Source of the DNA: Ignavibacteria bacterium
GTDB taxonomy: Bacteria > Bacteroidota > Ignavibacteria > Kapaibacteriales > UBA961
Assembly (NCBI GenBank): GCA_016720145.1
Contig: JADJXV010000006.1
Span: forward strand, 186,001 to 250,000
DNA length: 64,000 nt
Reading direction: 5' to 3'
Shown: piece by piece, positions 38,344-47,753 of the stretch
Numbering within the stretch: position 1 is the first letter of the stretch
Layout of the letters: the number at the start of each line of letters is the position of its first letter
Notes under the pieces: generated by a model
Database searches by the model: none
What the model saw: the letters and a program-made list of their open reading frames with translations, nothing else
What the model was told of the DNA's origin: nothing
Program-made: the position numbers and the translations under genes

Positions 38344-39618
38344 TTACATTCCAGCCAGCTTCTTCAATTCATTCAATGTCATTGATTTAGGGCGGACAAT
38401 TGGCGAACCGAACAGACGATGGAAAACGATTTGCGAGCAAATCCCCATCGCGCGTGACACACCGAACATCACCGTATAAAATTCAAATTCCTGTAAACCA
38501 TAATAATATAAGAGAGAACCCGATGCTTCGTCAACATTTGGCCATGGATTTTTCGCTTTGCCTTGTTCTTTGAGTACTTCCGGGACAATTTTGAAGAGCT
38601 TTTGCATGATAGCTATATTATCATCATCCAAATTATGCTGTTCGGCAAATTGATAAAATGCTGTAAATCGTGGATCTGTCACCCGCAATACTGCGTGTCC
38701 ATATCCGGGAATTACCTGCCCGCTGCTCAGACGTTTCCATGTGTACTCGCGAAGCTGTTCATCTGTCGGCACACCGTTGAATTCATGTCGTAAGTCGAGA
38801 ATAAAGCGCAAACATTCTTGATTTGCCAGACCATGAAGCGGGCCTGCAAGTCCATTCAAACCGGCACTTACAGAATAGAACACATCCGAAAGTGCCGAGC
38901 TGACGACATGGGATGTCATCGCGCTCACATTACCACCTTCGTGATCACTGTGTAGCACTAAATACAAGCGAATTAAATCTCTGAAACTTGCATCATCGGA
39001 TATTCCGAGCATGTGCGCAAAATTTGCGCTCCAGTCGAGTCCTGCTTGTGGTGCAATCAATTCACCTTTACCAAAACGTATTCTGTAAATACCTGCAGCG
39101 ATTGTAGATACGCCGCTTAAGAGTGTAATAGAATCTTCGAGAGTCGCGTGCCAAAGTGCGTCTTTTGAGCCGCCTTCTTCATATACTTTACGGTATTTTG
39201 ATTCACGCTCAAGTGCCATAATACCAACGCTGAGCATCACCATAGGATGTGAATCTTTCGGCATTGCTTTTAACACATCCCATACATATTGCGGTACTTC
39301 TGCTTTGCGAGCAAATGCGCGTTTAATTTCTTCATGTTCAGCAGAATTGGGCTTAGAACCTGTACAAAGGAGGAAGAAAATATCTTCAGGTGTTTGATCG
39401 GTGAGCTCGAGGATGGGAATATTACGGATGCGGAGACCTTCATCAGCGGAAACGGAGGAGGTGTCACAGACTAAAGCAGGAACGGCGCGCATGCCGCCAA
39501 GTACTTGTTCAATTGCTACGGTTGCGATCTGTAGGTCGCCATGTTCTTTCATCAATGCTGCGCGGTCTGCACGAAGCTGTGGCAACATTTCCATTAATCG
39601 GGAGGTAAATAATTCCAT
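38344..39618 (-). CDS. gltA: Citrate synthase
   Basis: 424 residues, the length of the mitochondrial-like (type I) citrate synthases. It condenses oxaloacetate with acetyl-CoA to citrate, the entry step of the TCA cycle. Catalytic His residues are in LVLHSDHEGGNVSA (about 223) and VIPGYGHAVLRVTDPR (about 305), and the catalytic Asp in WPNVDEASGSLLYY (about 360). The segment PLHGLANQECL and the C-terminal GVSRAMGICSQIVFHRLFGSPIVRPKS are also typical of this branch rather than of the NADH-inhibited proteobacterial form. Single gene with the shared terminator downstream. Confidence 0.95.
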   Translation of the reverse strand: MELFTSRLMEMLPQLRADRAALMKEHGDLQIATVAIEQVLGGMRAVPALVCDTSSVSADEGLRIRNIPILELTDQTPEDIFFLLCTGSKPNSAEHEEIKRAFARKAEVPQYVWDVLKAMPKDSHPMVMLSVGIMALERESKYRKVYEEGGSKDALWHATLEDSITLLSGVSTIAAGIYRIRFGKGELIAPQAGLDWSANFAHMLGISDDASFRDLIRLYLVLHSDHEGGNVSAMTSHVVSSALSDVFYSVSAGLNGLAGPLHGLANQECLRFILDLRHEFNGVPTDEQLREYTWKRLSSGQVIPGYGHAVLRVTDPRFTAFYQFAEQHNLDDDNIAIMQKLFKIVPEVLKEQGKAKNPWPNVDEASGSLLYYYGLQEFEFYTVMFGVSRAMGICSQIVFHRLFGSPIVRPKSMTLNELKKLAGM

Positions 39619-39763
39619 ACTACACCTAAAAGTTGAAATAAGCTGTTAATTTGCGGGTTAAAAATTACATTTTTCGGTTAATTTTCCTGCAAAATTACGG
39701 ATTCCTTCGCACTCATGAAGCATAAAAATTTACGTTGGAATAATTAGATTCTATCATCAGGTT

Positions 39764-40438
39764 CTATGTCGGAAGTTTACCATACATCGGAATCACCGCA
39801 CCACTGATTCCCTTACTATTATCCGAACATAACAAGTAAATTGCGCTCGCAATATCTACGGGTAACGTCCATGAATTTTCTTCTCCATTACTCGCCCATT
39901 CTAGATTGGCGGCAGTACGGATTATTCCCGGTACAATAACATTTGCACGAATATTTTTGGACTTCCCTTCTTCAGCGGCGGTCATTGTCAGTGAAATTGA
40001 AGCGGCTTTAGCAGCAGCATAGCATGATTTATTTTCTACTGGAAGAAGTGCAGCTTTAGCGCCGATTGTTACAATTGAACCACCGGATTGCAACGAGCGA
40101 AGTGCTTGCCTGATAACGAGAAACGTCGTTCGTGTATTGAGCTGGATCATTGATTCAAACACACCAATCGGTGTTTCGGAAAATGAAATTCCCGCTTCGA
40201 TTCCACCTACAAGATGCACGACAGCATGAATATCGCCCGCCTCAATAAAGAGTACTTCCACCTCCGACTCCTCAGAGAGATTCCTAATTGAAGACGACAG
40301 ATGAGAATGTACCGGCAAGCGCTCAGCATCTATGTCAGTCCTACACGCAGCGTGGACATGCCAGCCTTTAGAAAGAAAATAGTCCGTTACAAATAAGCCG
40401 AGATTACCGGCAGCGCCGGTGAGAAGGAGTGTAGGCAT
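39764..40438 (-). CDS. Short-chain dehydrogenase/reductase
   Basis: 224 residues from the ATG at 40438, where MPTLLLTGAAGNLG begins; the in-frame start at 40543 would add a tail unlike the family and lies in a palindromic repeat region. Rossmann fold with dinucleotide-binding GAAGNLG (about 8-14), VVHLVGG, the catalytic Ser region GSIVTIGAKAALLP and the YAAAK active-site motif (about residues 145-149). A short SDR of this type resembles dihydropteridine reductase-like enzymes, but substrate and cofactor choice cannot be set from sequence alone. Confidence 0.87.
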   Translation of the reverse strand: MPTLLLTGAAGNLGLFVTDYFLSKGWHVHAACRTDIDAERLPVHSHLSSSIRNLSEESEVEVLFIEAGDIHAVVHLVGGIEAGISFSETPIGVFESMIQLNTRTTFLVIRQALRSLQSGGSIVTIGAKAALLPVENKSCYAAAKAASISLTMTAAEEGKSKNIRANVIVPGIIRTAANLEWASNGEENSWTLPVDIASAIYLLCSDNSKGISGAVIPMYGKLPT

Positions 40439-40546
40439 GAGGATTCCAGAATTAATTGAGAATTTTAATACTAATAAATTAGCATTTTTTATAGAATTCT
40501 CCCGTAGTATAGGAAATTTTTCATGTGAAAACAATACGACCATGCC

Positions 40547-40574
40547 GTAGAGACGCGATGCATCGCGTCTCTAC
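40547..40574. repeat. 28-base perfect palindrome, family A copy 3
   Basis: GTAGAGACGCGATG followed by its exact reverse complement. The outer nine bases equal those of the 14.2 and 14.7 kb copies; the inner five differ on both arms so that the symmetry is kept. Confidence 0.9.
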
Positions 40575-40616
40575 ACATTCATGCCACCGAAAGACATATT
40601 TTTTCCATTCCAGAGG

Positions 40617-42503
40617 TCAATATATACCACCTACACGTCGGACATTCTCCCTCTTACCGGGAATCTTTGGTAAAAGACGTGGTCTGGACGTAATTCCGGT
40701 CGTATCGGTAAGCGTTCGTAAAAACGCAATGAGGGCTTGCTTTTCATCCGGTCGTAGTTGAAGCTTATCCGCCGGTAATGTCTGATTATTCAACGACATA
40801 CCGATTCCATTCCCACCACCACGATTATAGAAATCTATGACTTGTTCGAGCGTTGAATAGACGCCATTATGCATATATGGCGCAGTCAGAGCGATATTGC
40901 GGAGAGTCGGTGTCTTGAAAGCGTGCTTTTCTATTTCAGCTTTGCTGTAGTTGTATTTCCCGGCATCATTATCTATGGTGGCGTTGGCTGTGTCAGGATG
41001 AGCAGGCACGCCTATTACTTCGGCTTCTGTTTCGGTGAAATGTGGAGGAACATTTCCATTAAAGAATGGTGTAAAATGACACGTTGCACATTTTGCCTTA
41101 CCTGAGAAGATAGTAAATCCATGCTTCGCTTCTGATGAAATTGCCGAAGTCTCTCCTCTCATAAAACGATCAAACGGAGAATTCATCGGACGCAATGAGC
41201 GAACAAAAGAAGCTAATGCAATTCGGATATGTAATTCAGTAATTGCACTATCTCCTGATTTATGAAATGCTTGCCGGAACATCTCAACATATTCTTTGCT
41301 ACTCTTCAAGCGAGCTACTACTTCAGTTAGCGAACCATGCATTTCGTTTTCATTGGTAATCACACCCGTCGCCTGATCTTCTAAATATGTAACATGCTGG
41401 TCGTAAAATGCTGAGTTCTGCATACCTGCAAATAACATCGTCGGTGCATTGCGCAGCATACCTTTTGCTCCATCGAGTACTCTACTTGTCGGCAATCCAT
41501 CAGTAAAAGCACGCTCAGATTGATGACAACTTGCACAGGCACGGTCAGAATTTTTCGATAAAATTGGATCGTAAAACAGTATTTTCCCGAGACTTATTTT
41601 TGCTTCAGTTAATGGACGAGCATAATTGGGTGAGAAAAATTCAACATTCCAGGCCGAAGAATCAAAAAGCGATATCGCGTTTGATGAAAATGCCCGAAGA
41701 TCATTTTTATAGGGTATTTTTAGTGATGTTTGAACATCATTTATACTCTTCAAGAGCGGTTTTGCGTGTTGAACGTTAAACTCAGAACGGTCAAATTCAT
41801 CAAAATTATTCGCATTTCTAAGGAATACTTGAGCACGCTCAAATTCATTATTCAACAATTTGAATGGTGTTTGAGTTTCATTACTTACATAAATTTCAAG
41901 CGTTTTTTGGATTGCTTCCAAAGATACAGCTGATTCTTTGAGAGAATGGAATGTAATTGGAGTGTCAAACCCAACTATTCCAAGTGTATTAATTCTAATG
42001 ATTTGCAATCTTAGAGCATCAAAAATATGGCTGTCAGTCAGTTCGATTGTTTCTGCAACCTTGCGTAATCGTCGTACATTCGAGGCTAACACGTTGATTT
42101 GATGTCGTAAATTCGTGCGCTGTGTAGTATTGATATGAGGAAAGAGTAATTCTTCAACTACTTGAAATCCTTCCGGTTCGATCGTTCTATTCACATCGTC
42201 TTCTTCCACTTTTTCAAGTACGGCTCCATTCAGTGAGCGAGCAGTTGCTGGGTTGTAATATTCGGCGAAATGTTCGACTCGCTTATAGGCAGCACGAGCT
42301 GAGAAAAACAGCTTTTGAAGTACAATTTCGGACTCATTTTCAATCTGTGCACGTTGTAATTTACTGACAATAGAGTCCAATTCTATCACAGAATTAACGT
42401 AAAGATTTTTTACGAGGAGAGTAGGCGTATCTTCGGTTTTCTTTTCAGAGCAAGCCATTAACACACAAAAAAATATTGCAGAAAGTAGATGTATTCGGTA
42501 CAT
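40617..42503 (-). CDS. Di-heme cytochrome-c peroxidase lipoprotein with imelysin-like N-terminus
   Basis: 628 residues. Lipoprotein signal (MYRIHLLSAIFFCVLMAC, Cys 18). Residues about 40-270 are helical and resemble imelysin-type iron-binding domains (RAAYKRVEHFAEYYNPATAR ... IEPEGFQVVEELLFPH). Residues about 290-620 are a bacterial di-heme peroxidase/MauG-like domain with two c-heme sites, CASCH and CATCH, and the family segment TPTLRNIALTAPYMHNGVYSTLEQVIDFYNRGG. Such enzymes reduce hydrogen peroxide or oxidise a partner in the periplasm. The PhoX-like gene lies 82 bases upstream on the same strand, but a terminator sits between them. Domain fusion is inferred from pattern only. Confidence 0.88.
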   Translation of the reverse strand: MYRIHLLSAIFFCVLMACSEKKTEDTPTLLVKNLYVNSVIELDSIVSKLQRAQIENESEIVLQKLFFSARAAYKRVEHFAEYYNPATARSLNGAVLEKVEEDDVNRTIEPEGFQVVEELLFPHINTTQRTNLRHQINVLASNVRRLRKVAETIELTDSHIFDALRLQIIRINTLGIVGFDTPITFHSLKESAVSLEAIQKTLEIYVSNETQTPFKLLNNEFERAQVFLRNANNFDEFDRSEFNVQHAKPLLKSINDVQTSLKIPYKNDLRAFSSNAISLFDSSAWNVEFFSPNYARPLTEAKISLGKILFYDPILSKNSDRACASCHQSERAFTDGLPTSRVLDGAKGMLRNAPTMLFAGMQNSAFYDQHVTYLEDQATGVITNENEMHGSLTEVVARLKSSKEYVEMFRQAFHKSGDSAITELHIRIALASFVRSLRPMNSPFDRFMRGETSAISSEAKHGFTIFSGKAKCATCHFTPFFNGNVPPHFTETEAEVIGVPAHPDTANATIDNDAGKYNYSKAEIEKHAFKTPTLRNIALTAPYMHNGVYSTLEQVIDFYNRGGGNGIGMSLNNQTLPADKLQLRPDEKQALIAFLRTLTDTTGITSRPRLLPKIPGKRENVRRVGGIY

Positions 42504-42514
42504 AGGATAGAAGA

Positions 42515-42558
42515 GTTAAAAAATAAAAGCGCGAGAACCTTGTGTAAAGTTCCCGCGC
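42515..42558 (-). terminator. Intrinsic terminator of the PhoX-like gene
   Basis: On the minus strand: GCGCGGGAAC, 10-base loop, GTTCTCGCGC with one G-U pair, followed by TTTTATTTTTTAAC. It lies about 28 bases after the stop of the gene at 42586. Confidence 0.85.
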
Positions 42559-42585
42559 AGAAATTTGAAATATACTAATTCAATA

Positions 42586-44055
42586 TTATCGTGCAAGTCC
42601 TTTGAGAATAACTACTTGACTTCCCTGCCATTCAGAAGTTCTTTTGCTGCCTCCGTCTGCACCTTTGTACTTATCACCGACCCATGTATGCGGCTGAATA
42701 GCAAGTGCGAATGTATTGGGAATACCTACTAGATCTGAAATATCTTCTAATGCTCCATATTCCCACGATCCAAATTTTGATGGTGCCGGAGCGGCAGTTT
42801 TGGTATCACGGTTGTATGTATCTTTATCGGCAGCAGTTCTGTGATGGTCGAGTTCACAGACAATTTTCACTTCTTTGGTTGCTAAATTATATTGATAGAT
42901 GTATGAGTCATGAGTTTCATCGCCGTAGCCGTTCGGATCTTCCTGGACATACGCGTAGTTTGAAGTAACCGTGATATTATCAGGATTTTGGAAAGCTTTA
43001 GCTGGCCCTGACTTGTCATCACCATCCATGATGACCTCCATTTTTCCCACTAATGGATTCGCAGCATCAAGATTAATATGATAGACTCTACCGTATTTAG
43101 TGCGTGATTTGTCGGAATTAGCACCGACATAATCCTGACCGGTTACCGTAAAATACACATCACGACCGGTACCACCTTTGCGATAATCGACATCTTCTAC
43201 TCTACCGAATTTAACTGCTTTATTTACATCAACAAGCGCGTTGATTTCTTTACCGGTTAGCGTAGAAGCATTGTCAATTTTTACAAATTCCACATCGTGC
43301 ATAGTACCAATCTTCATATCTGTTTCAGTTTGTATTTGATCTTTACGGCGAAGCATATAGAGTGAACCTCCAGATAGATCACCAACTGTGTTGCTGATGT
43401 ATATTGCGACTTGTCCGCCACTTACACCTGAGTCGTCATCGGTAATAATTATCACTGTTTTGCCGGTGTAAGCAGATTTTGGAAGTGGGAGAGCATTCTC
43501 AGCACTCCAGCGTCCGAAAGCAGAGAGTTCACGGGATAGAGAAGCGTTGGTAACAGGGTCGAGAGGATTAATACCGTGGGTGCGGGATTCTTCGCCGCTT
43601 TCACCACAGGTGAGGAAGAGTGGTCCGAAACCGTGCTCTTCGGGAGTGGCCATCGTAGCTGAACATAATCTCCAAACTCCACCATCAGAATTTAAGATAT
43701 ATTCGCCTTTCGTTGGCTTGAGAGTTTTGTCGAACGTAATTCGTGAAACAGCAAAGTTATCTTCGTGATTAAGAAGCATTGAGAATCCTCCATCGGCATT
43801 CTTGAGCCATCCCATACCATCAGCCGAGCCACCAAAAATAAAACTTGGCGATAAATCTAACTTATCATCACTTCCAATCAGTGAGAACACTTCCATGGAC
43901 TCAAATCCGGGCATTTTCTTCAAAAATGCAGGTGTAGATGAATGGTTTTTTAATTCAACAGTTGGCGTTGTCGGCGTGGTCGTTTCATCTTTACACCCGC
44001 CAACACCTAATAATACAAGGGCAAGCGAACCAATAAGAGTACTTTTCTTCAGCAT
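42586..44055 (-). CDS. PhoX/DUF839-like lipoprotein
   Basis: 489 residues. Lipoprotein signal (MLKKSTLIGSLALVLLGVGGC, Cys 21) and a Thr/Pro linker. The remainder resembles the DUF839/PhoX beta-propeller family: LLNHEDNFAVSRITFD, LFLTCGESGEESR, FGRVEDVDYRKGG..DVYFTVTG, QNPDNITVTSNYAYVQEDPNGYGDE. PhoX enzymes are Ca/Fe-dependent alkaline phosphatases, but the Cys and Glu ligands of PhoX could not be matched with certainty, so phosphatase activity is only possible. Acidic loops fit calcium binding. It would sit in the periplasm on a lipid anchor. Confidence 0.72.
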   Translation of the reverse strand: MLKKSTLIGSLALVLLGVGGCKDETTTPTTPTVELKNHSSTPAFLKKMPGFESMEVFSLIGSDDKLDLSPSFIFGGSADGMGWLKNADGGFSMLLNHEDNFAVSRITFDKTLKPTKGEYILNSDGGVWRLCSATMATPEEHGFGPLFLTCGESGEESRTHGINPLDPVTNASLSRELSAFGRWSAENALPLPKSAYTGKTVIIITDDDSGVSGGQVAIYISNTVGDLSGGSLYMLRRKDQIQTETDMKIGTMHDVEFVKIDNASTLTGKEINALVDVNKAVKFGRVEDVDYRKGGTGRDVYFTVTGQDYVGANSDKSRTKYGRVYHINLDAANPLVGKMEVIMDGDDKSGPAKAFQNPDNITVTSNYAYVQEDPNGYGDETHDSYIYQYNLATKEVKIVCELDHHRTAADKDTYNRDTKTAAPAPSKFGSWEYGALEDISDLVGIPNTFALAIQPHTWVGDKYKGADGGSKRTSEWQGSQVVILKGLAR

Positions 44056-44522
44056 AATTCTTCTTTCGAAAGTTTATAAAAACATTATATCGAAAGCAAA
44101 ATTACGGCGTGAATGTTACCTCAGTTATACGGGGATGATATGATGATATTACCAATCTAGAGTGAGTTTTATGATGCGGTAATATTGAGTGGTGGTGCGC
44201 TGTTGACGCTGATTATTATGATAAACGCTGATCACTCCGCCTACTTTCAGGAAGAATAATCAGCGTTCTTTACTTGGTTGGAAATACAACACATACTCGA
44301 GATTCATACACAGCCTGTGTTCAACTTTTTCAAAACTCAAGGTCTCTTGGGCACGTTCTGATTCTAGTAGTAGCTTGAGAAATATAAGTTTCTGTTGAAA
44401 AACATCTAGGATTGTGTTTAAATAAAGTCTGAGGGCTTAAATTAGTCTAGTTGTACAGATGCTAACACATTTAAAATTAAGAGGTACGCTCTTTCTCCAC
44501 GTGAGAGTATTGCACATTGTTA
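44056..44522. other. Intergenic region with one inverted repeat
   Basis: 467 bases between two minus-strand lipoprotein genes, no gene seen. ACGCTGATTATT (44206-44217) is inverted at 44255-44266 around a 37-base loop; it may end the upstream transcript (gene at 44523) or be another dispersed repeat. The promoter of the PhoX-like gene must be near 44060-44120. Confidence 0.5.
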
Positions 44523-46439
44523 TTATGGTGGAAAATGGAAATCCCCTTCAACTTTTACGGTTTTGAGTGCAGAATTTGTAGCTTCGAAGGAAAATGTACC
44601 AACAAATTTTTCTTTACTCCAATTAGTAATTACCATAGTTCCGGGCTTGGAAGCAATATATAATTCATCCCCATCTTTCCATGCATTGCTCGAAGATGTC
44701 GCAAGTGTAAAAGTTCCCTTGCCCCATTTAACATCACCAGGGGAGACATAGAGTTCTTTAACCGGAAATAGACCATTATTTGCGCGAATAACTCTGTATA
44801 ATGTGTATTCAGTAGTAGCAGTTGGCATTGCTTGAGTAATGCCGTCTATTTTTAAATTAAGCTTAATGGGTCCGTACTCCGGTTCTACTGGAGTGTTATC
44901 CTCTACAGCTTCGATATCAAACCATTTGAATCCAATATAACCGGAATTTGGGATTGAATTAATCATCTGAGAGTAACTAACGCCAATTTTTTGCTTCCCT
45001 TTTTCTAATGTAAAGTCACGTTCGTTCAAAGTAATTTCTTTACGCTTTGTATAATCCCACATTATAAAATCAGGTTGAAAGCCCGTAGCTGATACTTCTA
45101 TCGTACTATTGGTCGGTAATTTAAGTCCATTTTTCAACTCTACATAATCGTTATTTATATCTCGTACTTGCAAGCGAACATTTGGATATAGGTCATTGCC
45201 GATTGTTCCGCCAAGCATTTGATCATACAGTGTTTCTACTACATCATAATCAATCAAAGCTGAATTAGCGGCTTGATAAATATTATAATATGCTGTCCCT
45301 AATTTGCTTGCATTGCTACCGGAATAATACGGCTCAAAGTCACCTAATCTCTTGGTAAATACAATTTCCCGTACCTCCGTATTTGGATAATTAGGGTCAC
45401 AGACTGAAATTTTCCCGTTAGAAGTTTTATACGCAATAATTGCATGAGCGATAGTATCATCTGAAACATAAAGACATTGAGGATTACCGGTTTCACGAAT
45501 TGCATATGCAATCGAACGATACGTCACCAAATCTCTGTCGTAGCTTTTATCTATATCCTGGTAAATCTCCAAATTTGTCCAATACATTTTTACTTGCAGT
45601 ACCGAACAAAACCTAAAAGCATTCACATCATCTTCCCATATTTCAGGAGTTCTTTCAACGCCATTATTATCGAACACTCCATATAAATTAGGACTTCCGT
45701 TCTTTTTCTTAGTCGAGTAATACCACATCATCGCAATACTTTGCCCACCACAATGTCCGGTATTTGCAATATAGGAACCCCAATTTACAAACTGAAAATT
45801 ATCACTTCCGAGTTCATACCCGGTATCAAAAGTATTATCAAGAGTAGCTGCATCTATACTCGAAATAAATATAGAAGATTTCTGCGTTTCTGCTTGAATG
45901 GTACGACCGGATTTTGCAGCTTTAGATCTCGCAATCGATGAATGGGAAAAATGGCGGGTAATAAATCGGATTTCGGTTGAATCTTCGTAAATAAGCGGTA
46001 ATGCTTCCATTGATTGAGTCGCTTCATCATATTGAAAAGCTAAGGCGAATTGTCCGGCAGGTATCTTGACCGGAATCGTAACGGTCATGGGATCTTTGGA
46101 ATAACCACCACCATTTGAAATGTGAATTAATGGTGTGAGCAAGGTTATCTCTTTACCGAATCCATGCTTAGTGATCTCTGAAGTTGATATCTCAAATTTT
46201 CGAGAGTCAGAATATGCCACATTTGGTACACTAATTTGAAGTCCATTGACCTTGCTGCTTACATCACTTATTACTATACTACCACCACTTGAGGACACCG
46301 TCTGACTTACCAAGACCTTACTGTTCCCTGTTTCTAATTTTGATTCCGGCGCTACAGAATTATCACCACAGGAATTAAGCAACAATAAGATAGCTACAAG
46401 GGAAAAAGAAATGCAGTTTGAATATTTAGCTGTAAACAT
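44523..46439 (-). CDS. Lipoprotein with C39-like cysteine peptidase domain
   Basis: 638 residues. Lipoprotein signal (FSLVAILLLLNSC, Cys 24), a beta-sandwich with a ZU5-like look (about 50-170), then a papain-fold-like domain (about 210-400): Cys in NTGHCGGQSIAMMWYY, His in DTIAHAIIAYKTSNGKISVCDPNYP, where the His and following Asp-Pro-Asn fit a Cys-His-Asn triad. Two further beta domains fill the C-terminal third. It may be a protease or peptide-binding relative; the full catalytic set is suggestive but not proven. Long gaps on both sides make it a single-gene unit. AT content is higher than in the neighbours. Confidence 0.65.
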   Translation of the reverse strand: MFTAKYSNCISFSLVAILLLLNSCGDNSVAPESKLETGNSKVLVSQTVSSSGGSIVISDVSSKVNGLQISVPNVAYSDSRKFEISTSEITKHGFGKEITLLTPLIHISNGGGYSKDPMTVTIPVKIPAGQFALAFQYDEATQSMEALPLIYEDSTEIRFITRHFSHSSIARSKAAKSGRTIQAETQKSSIFISSIDAATLDNTFDTGYELGSDNFQFVNWGSYIANTGHCGGQSIAMMWYYSTKKKNGSPNLYGVFDNNGVERTPEIWEDDVNAFRFCSVLQVKMYWTNLEIYQDIDKSYDRDLVTYRSIAYAIRETGNPQCLYVSDDTIAHAIIAYKTSNGKISVCDPNYPNTEVREIVFTKRLGDFEPYYSGSNASKLGTAYYNIYQAANSALIDYDVVETLYDQMLGGTIGNDLYPNVRLQVRDINNDYVELKNGLKLPTNSTIEVSATGFQPDFIMWDYTKRKEITLNERDFTLEKGKQKIGVSYSQMINSIPNSGYIGFKWFDIEAVEDNTPVEPEYGPIKLNLKIDGITQAMPTATTEYTLYRVIRANNGLFPVKELYVSPGDVKWGKGTFTLATSSSNAWKDGDELYIASKPGTMVITNWSKEKFVGTFSFEATNSALKTVKVEGDFHFPP

Positions 46440-46665
46440 ATATATTTCTTAATAGTTAATACACACATTGTTAGTTTAGATCCATTCACCGGCAAATATA
46501 ATAGAATTTTCTAACTTGAGCAATAGTAATTATTTCAGAAAGTTAGACTGAGTACCTGGATGAGAATTAAAGAAATAATGATTTTCCTTGTTCAATCTGT
46601 ACTTCTTTTTCTGTCTATGTCATTCAATTTTCAAATAGCTGCTAACTTTTTCCACTTGAGTCAAT

Positions 46666-47631
46666 TCACACCTCATACCCGAGATTCGGACTCAGCCAGC
46701 GCTCAACTTCTTCAATACTCATCCCTTTACGGCGTGCATAGTCCTTCACTTGGTCACGACCAATCTTGCCAATCGGGAAATATTTTGACTGTGGATGAGC
46801 GAAATACCAGCCGCTCACAGCAGCTGCAGGATACATCGCATAATTTTCCGTAAGCCAAATTCCTGCATTATTTTCAACATCTAACAGTGCAAAAAGAGTT
46901 TTCTTTTCTGTGTGGTCAGGGCAGGCAGGATAGCCGGGCGCGGGTCGTATCCCCTGATATTCTTCATCAATAAGACCTTGATTATTCAGGGTTTCAGTCG
47001 TAGCATAACCCCACAATTCCGTTCTCACCTTGAAATGCAACCATTCCGCAGCAGCTTCTGCGAGTCGATCGGCGATCGCTTTCGCCATGATTGCACTATA
47101 ATCATCATGGTCTGCTTCAAACACTCTCACGATATGTTCGAGCCCAATGCCCGCCGTCACGGCAAAAGCACCGATATAATCCTCGCCATACTCCTTCGGC
47201 GCAATGAAATCGGCCAAACATAAATTAGGAGTACCGGGAGATTTCTGCGACTGCTGACGGAGGAAATAGAGCATCACTTGACCAGAGTCGCAATGTAATT
47301 CCACATCGTCATCACCAACCCGGTTTGCCGGGAAAATACCGCATACTGCTTTCGCTGCTAAGGAGTTATCGTGAATAATTTTATCTAGAATTACATTTGC
47401 ATCATCGAATATACGCAGCGCTTCTGCGCCGACCGTGGTGTCATTGAAAATAGCAGGATACTTCCCGCGTAATTCCCAGGACATGAAAAAAGGAGTCCAG
47501 TCGATGAATTCCCGGAGGGTTTCTAGTGGGATGTTGTTGAATACTGTAATACCTGGATTGTTTGGTTTCATAATATATTGGGCGTGTTTTATAACAGATA
47601 CACCAAGTTCATAGTCTGAACCTTCGCGCAC
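46666..47631 (-). CDS. metH: Methionine synthase, detached AdoMet reactivation domain
   Basis: 321 residues that equal the C-terminal quarter of MetH. The homologous part starts near residue 21 (KPNNPGITVFNNIPLETLREFIDWTPFF) and runs through FPANRVGDDDVEL, CLADFIAPKEYGEDYIGAFAVT, the S-adenosylmethionine-binding RPAPGYPACPDHTEK and MYPAAAVSGWYFAHP to ARRKGMSIEEVERWLSPNLGYEV. In intact MetH this domain re-methylates oxidised cobalamin. The first ~20 residues come from the inserted repeat region and the GTG start lies inside a CGCAAAG-type repeat, so expression as a separate protein is uncertain. The domain itself is undamaged, which suggests the split is recent or that the pieces still work in trans. 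Confidence 0.9.
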   Translation of the reverse strand: MREGSDYELGVSVIKHAQYIMKPNNPGITVFNNIPLETLREFIDWTPFFMSWELRGKYPAIFNDTTVGAEALRIFDDANVILDKIIHDNSLAAKAVCGIFPANRVGDDDVELHCDSGQVMLYFLRQQSQKSPGTPNLCLADFIAPKEYGEDYIGAFAVTAGIGLEHIVRVFEADHDDYSAIMAKAIADRLAEAAAEWLHFKVRTELWGYATTETLNNQGLIDEEYQGIRPAPGYPACPDHTEKKTLFALLDVENNAGIWLTENYAMYPAAAVSGWYFAHPQSKYFPIGKIGRDQVKDYARRKGMSIEEVERWLSPNLGYEV

Positions 47632-47681
47632 TCTGCGTCTTTGCGTTAAAATTAAAATTGAAATACATACATTAGAAGAAG

Positions 47682-47753
47682 TTAACGCAAAGACGCAAAG
47701 GTCGCAGAGGTAAATTCTGAAAAACCTTTGCGTTCTCTGCGCCTTTGCGTTAA
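47682..47753. repeat. CGCAAAG repeats, inverted pair beside the GxxExxY gene
   Basis: TTAACGCAAAGACGCAAAGG (47682 on, to 47710) faces its inverted form CCTTTGCG...GCCTTTGCGTTAA (47725-47753), which also contains the stop codon of the GxxExxY gene. Another copy is at 47631-47649. Confidence 0.85.
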
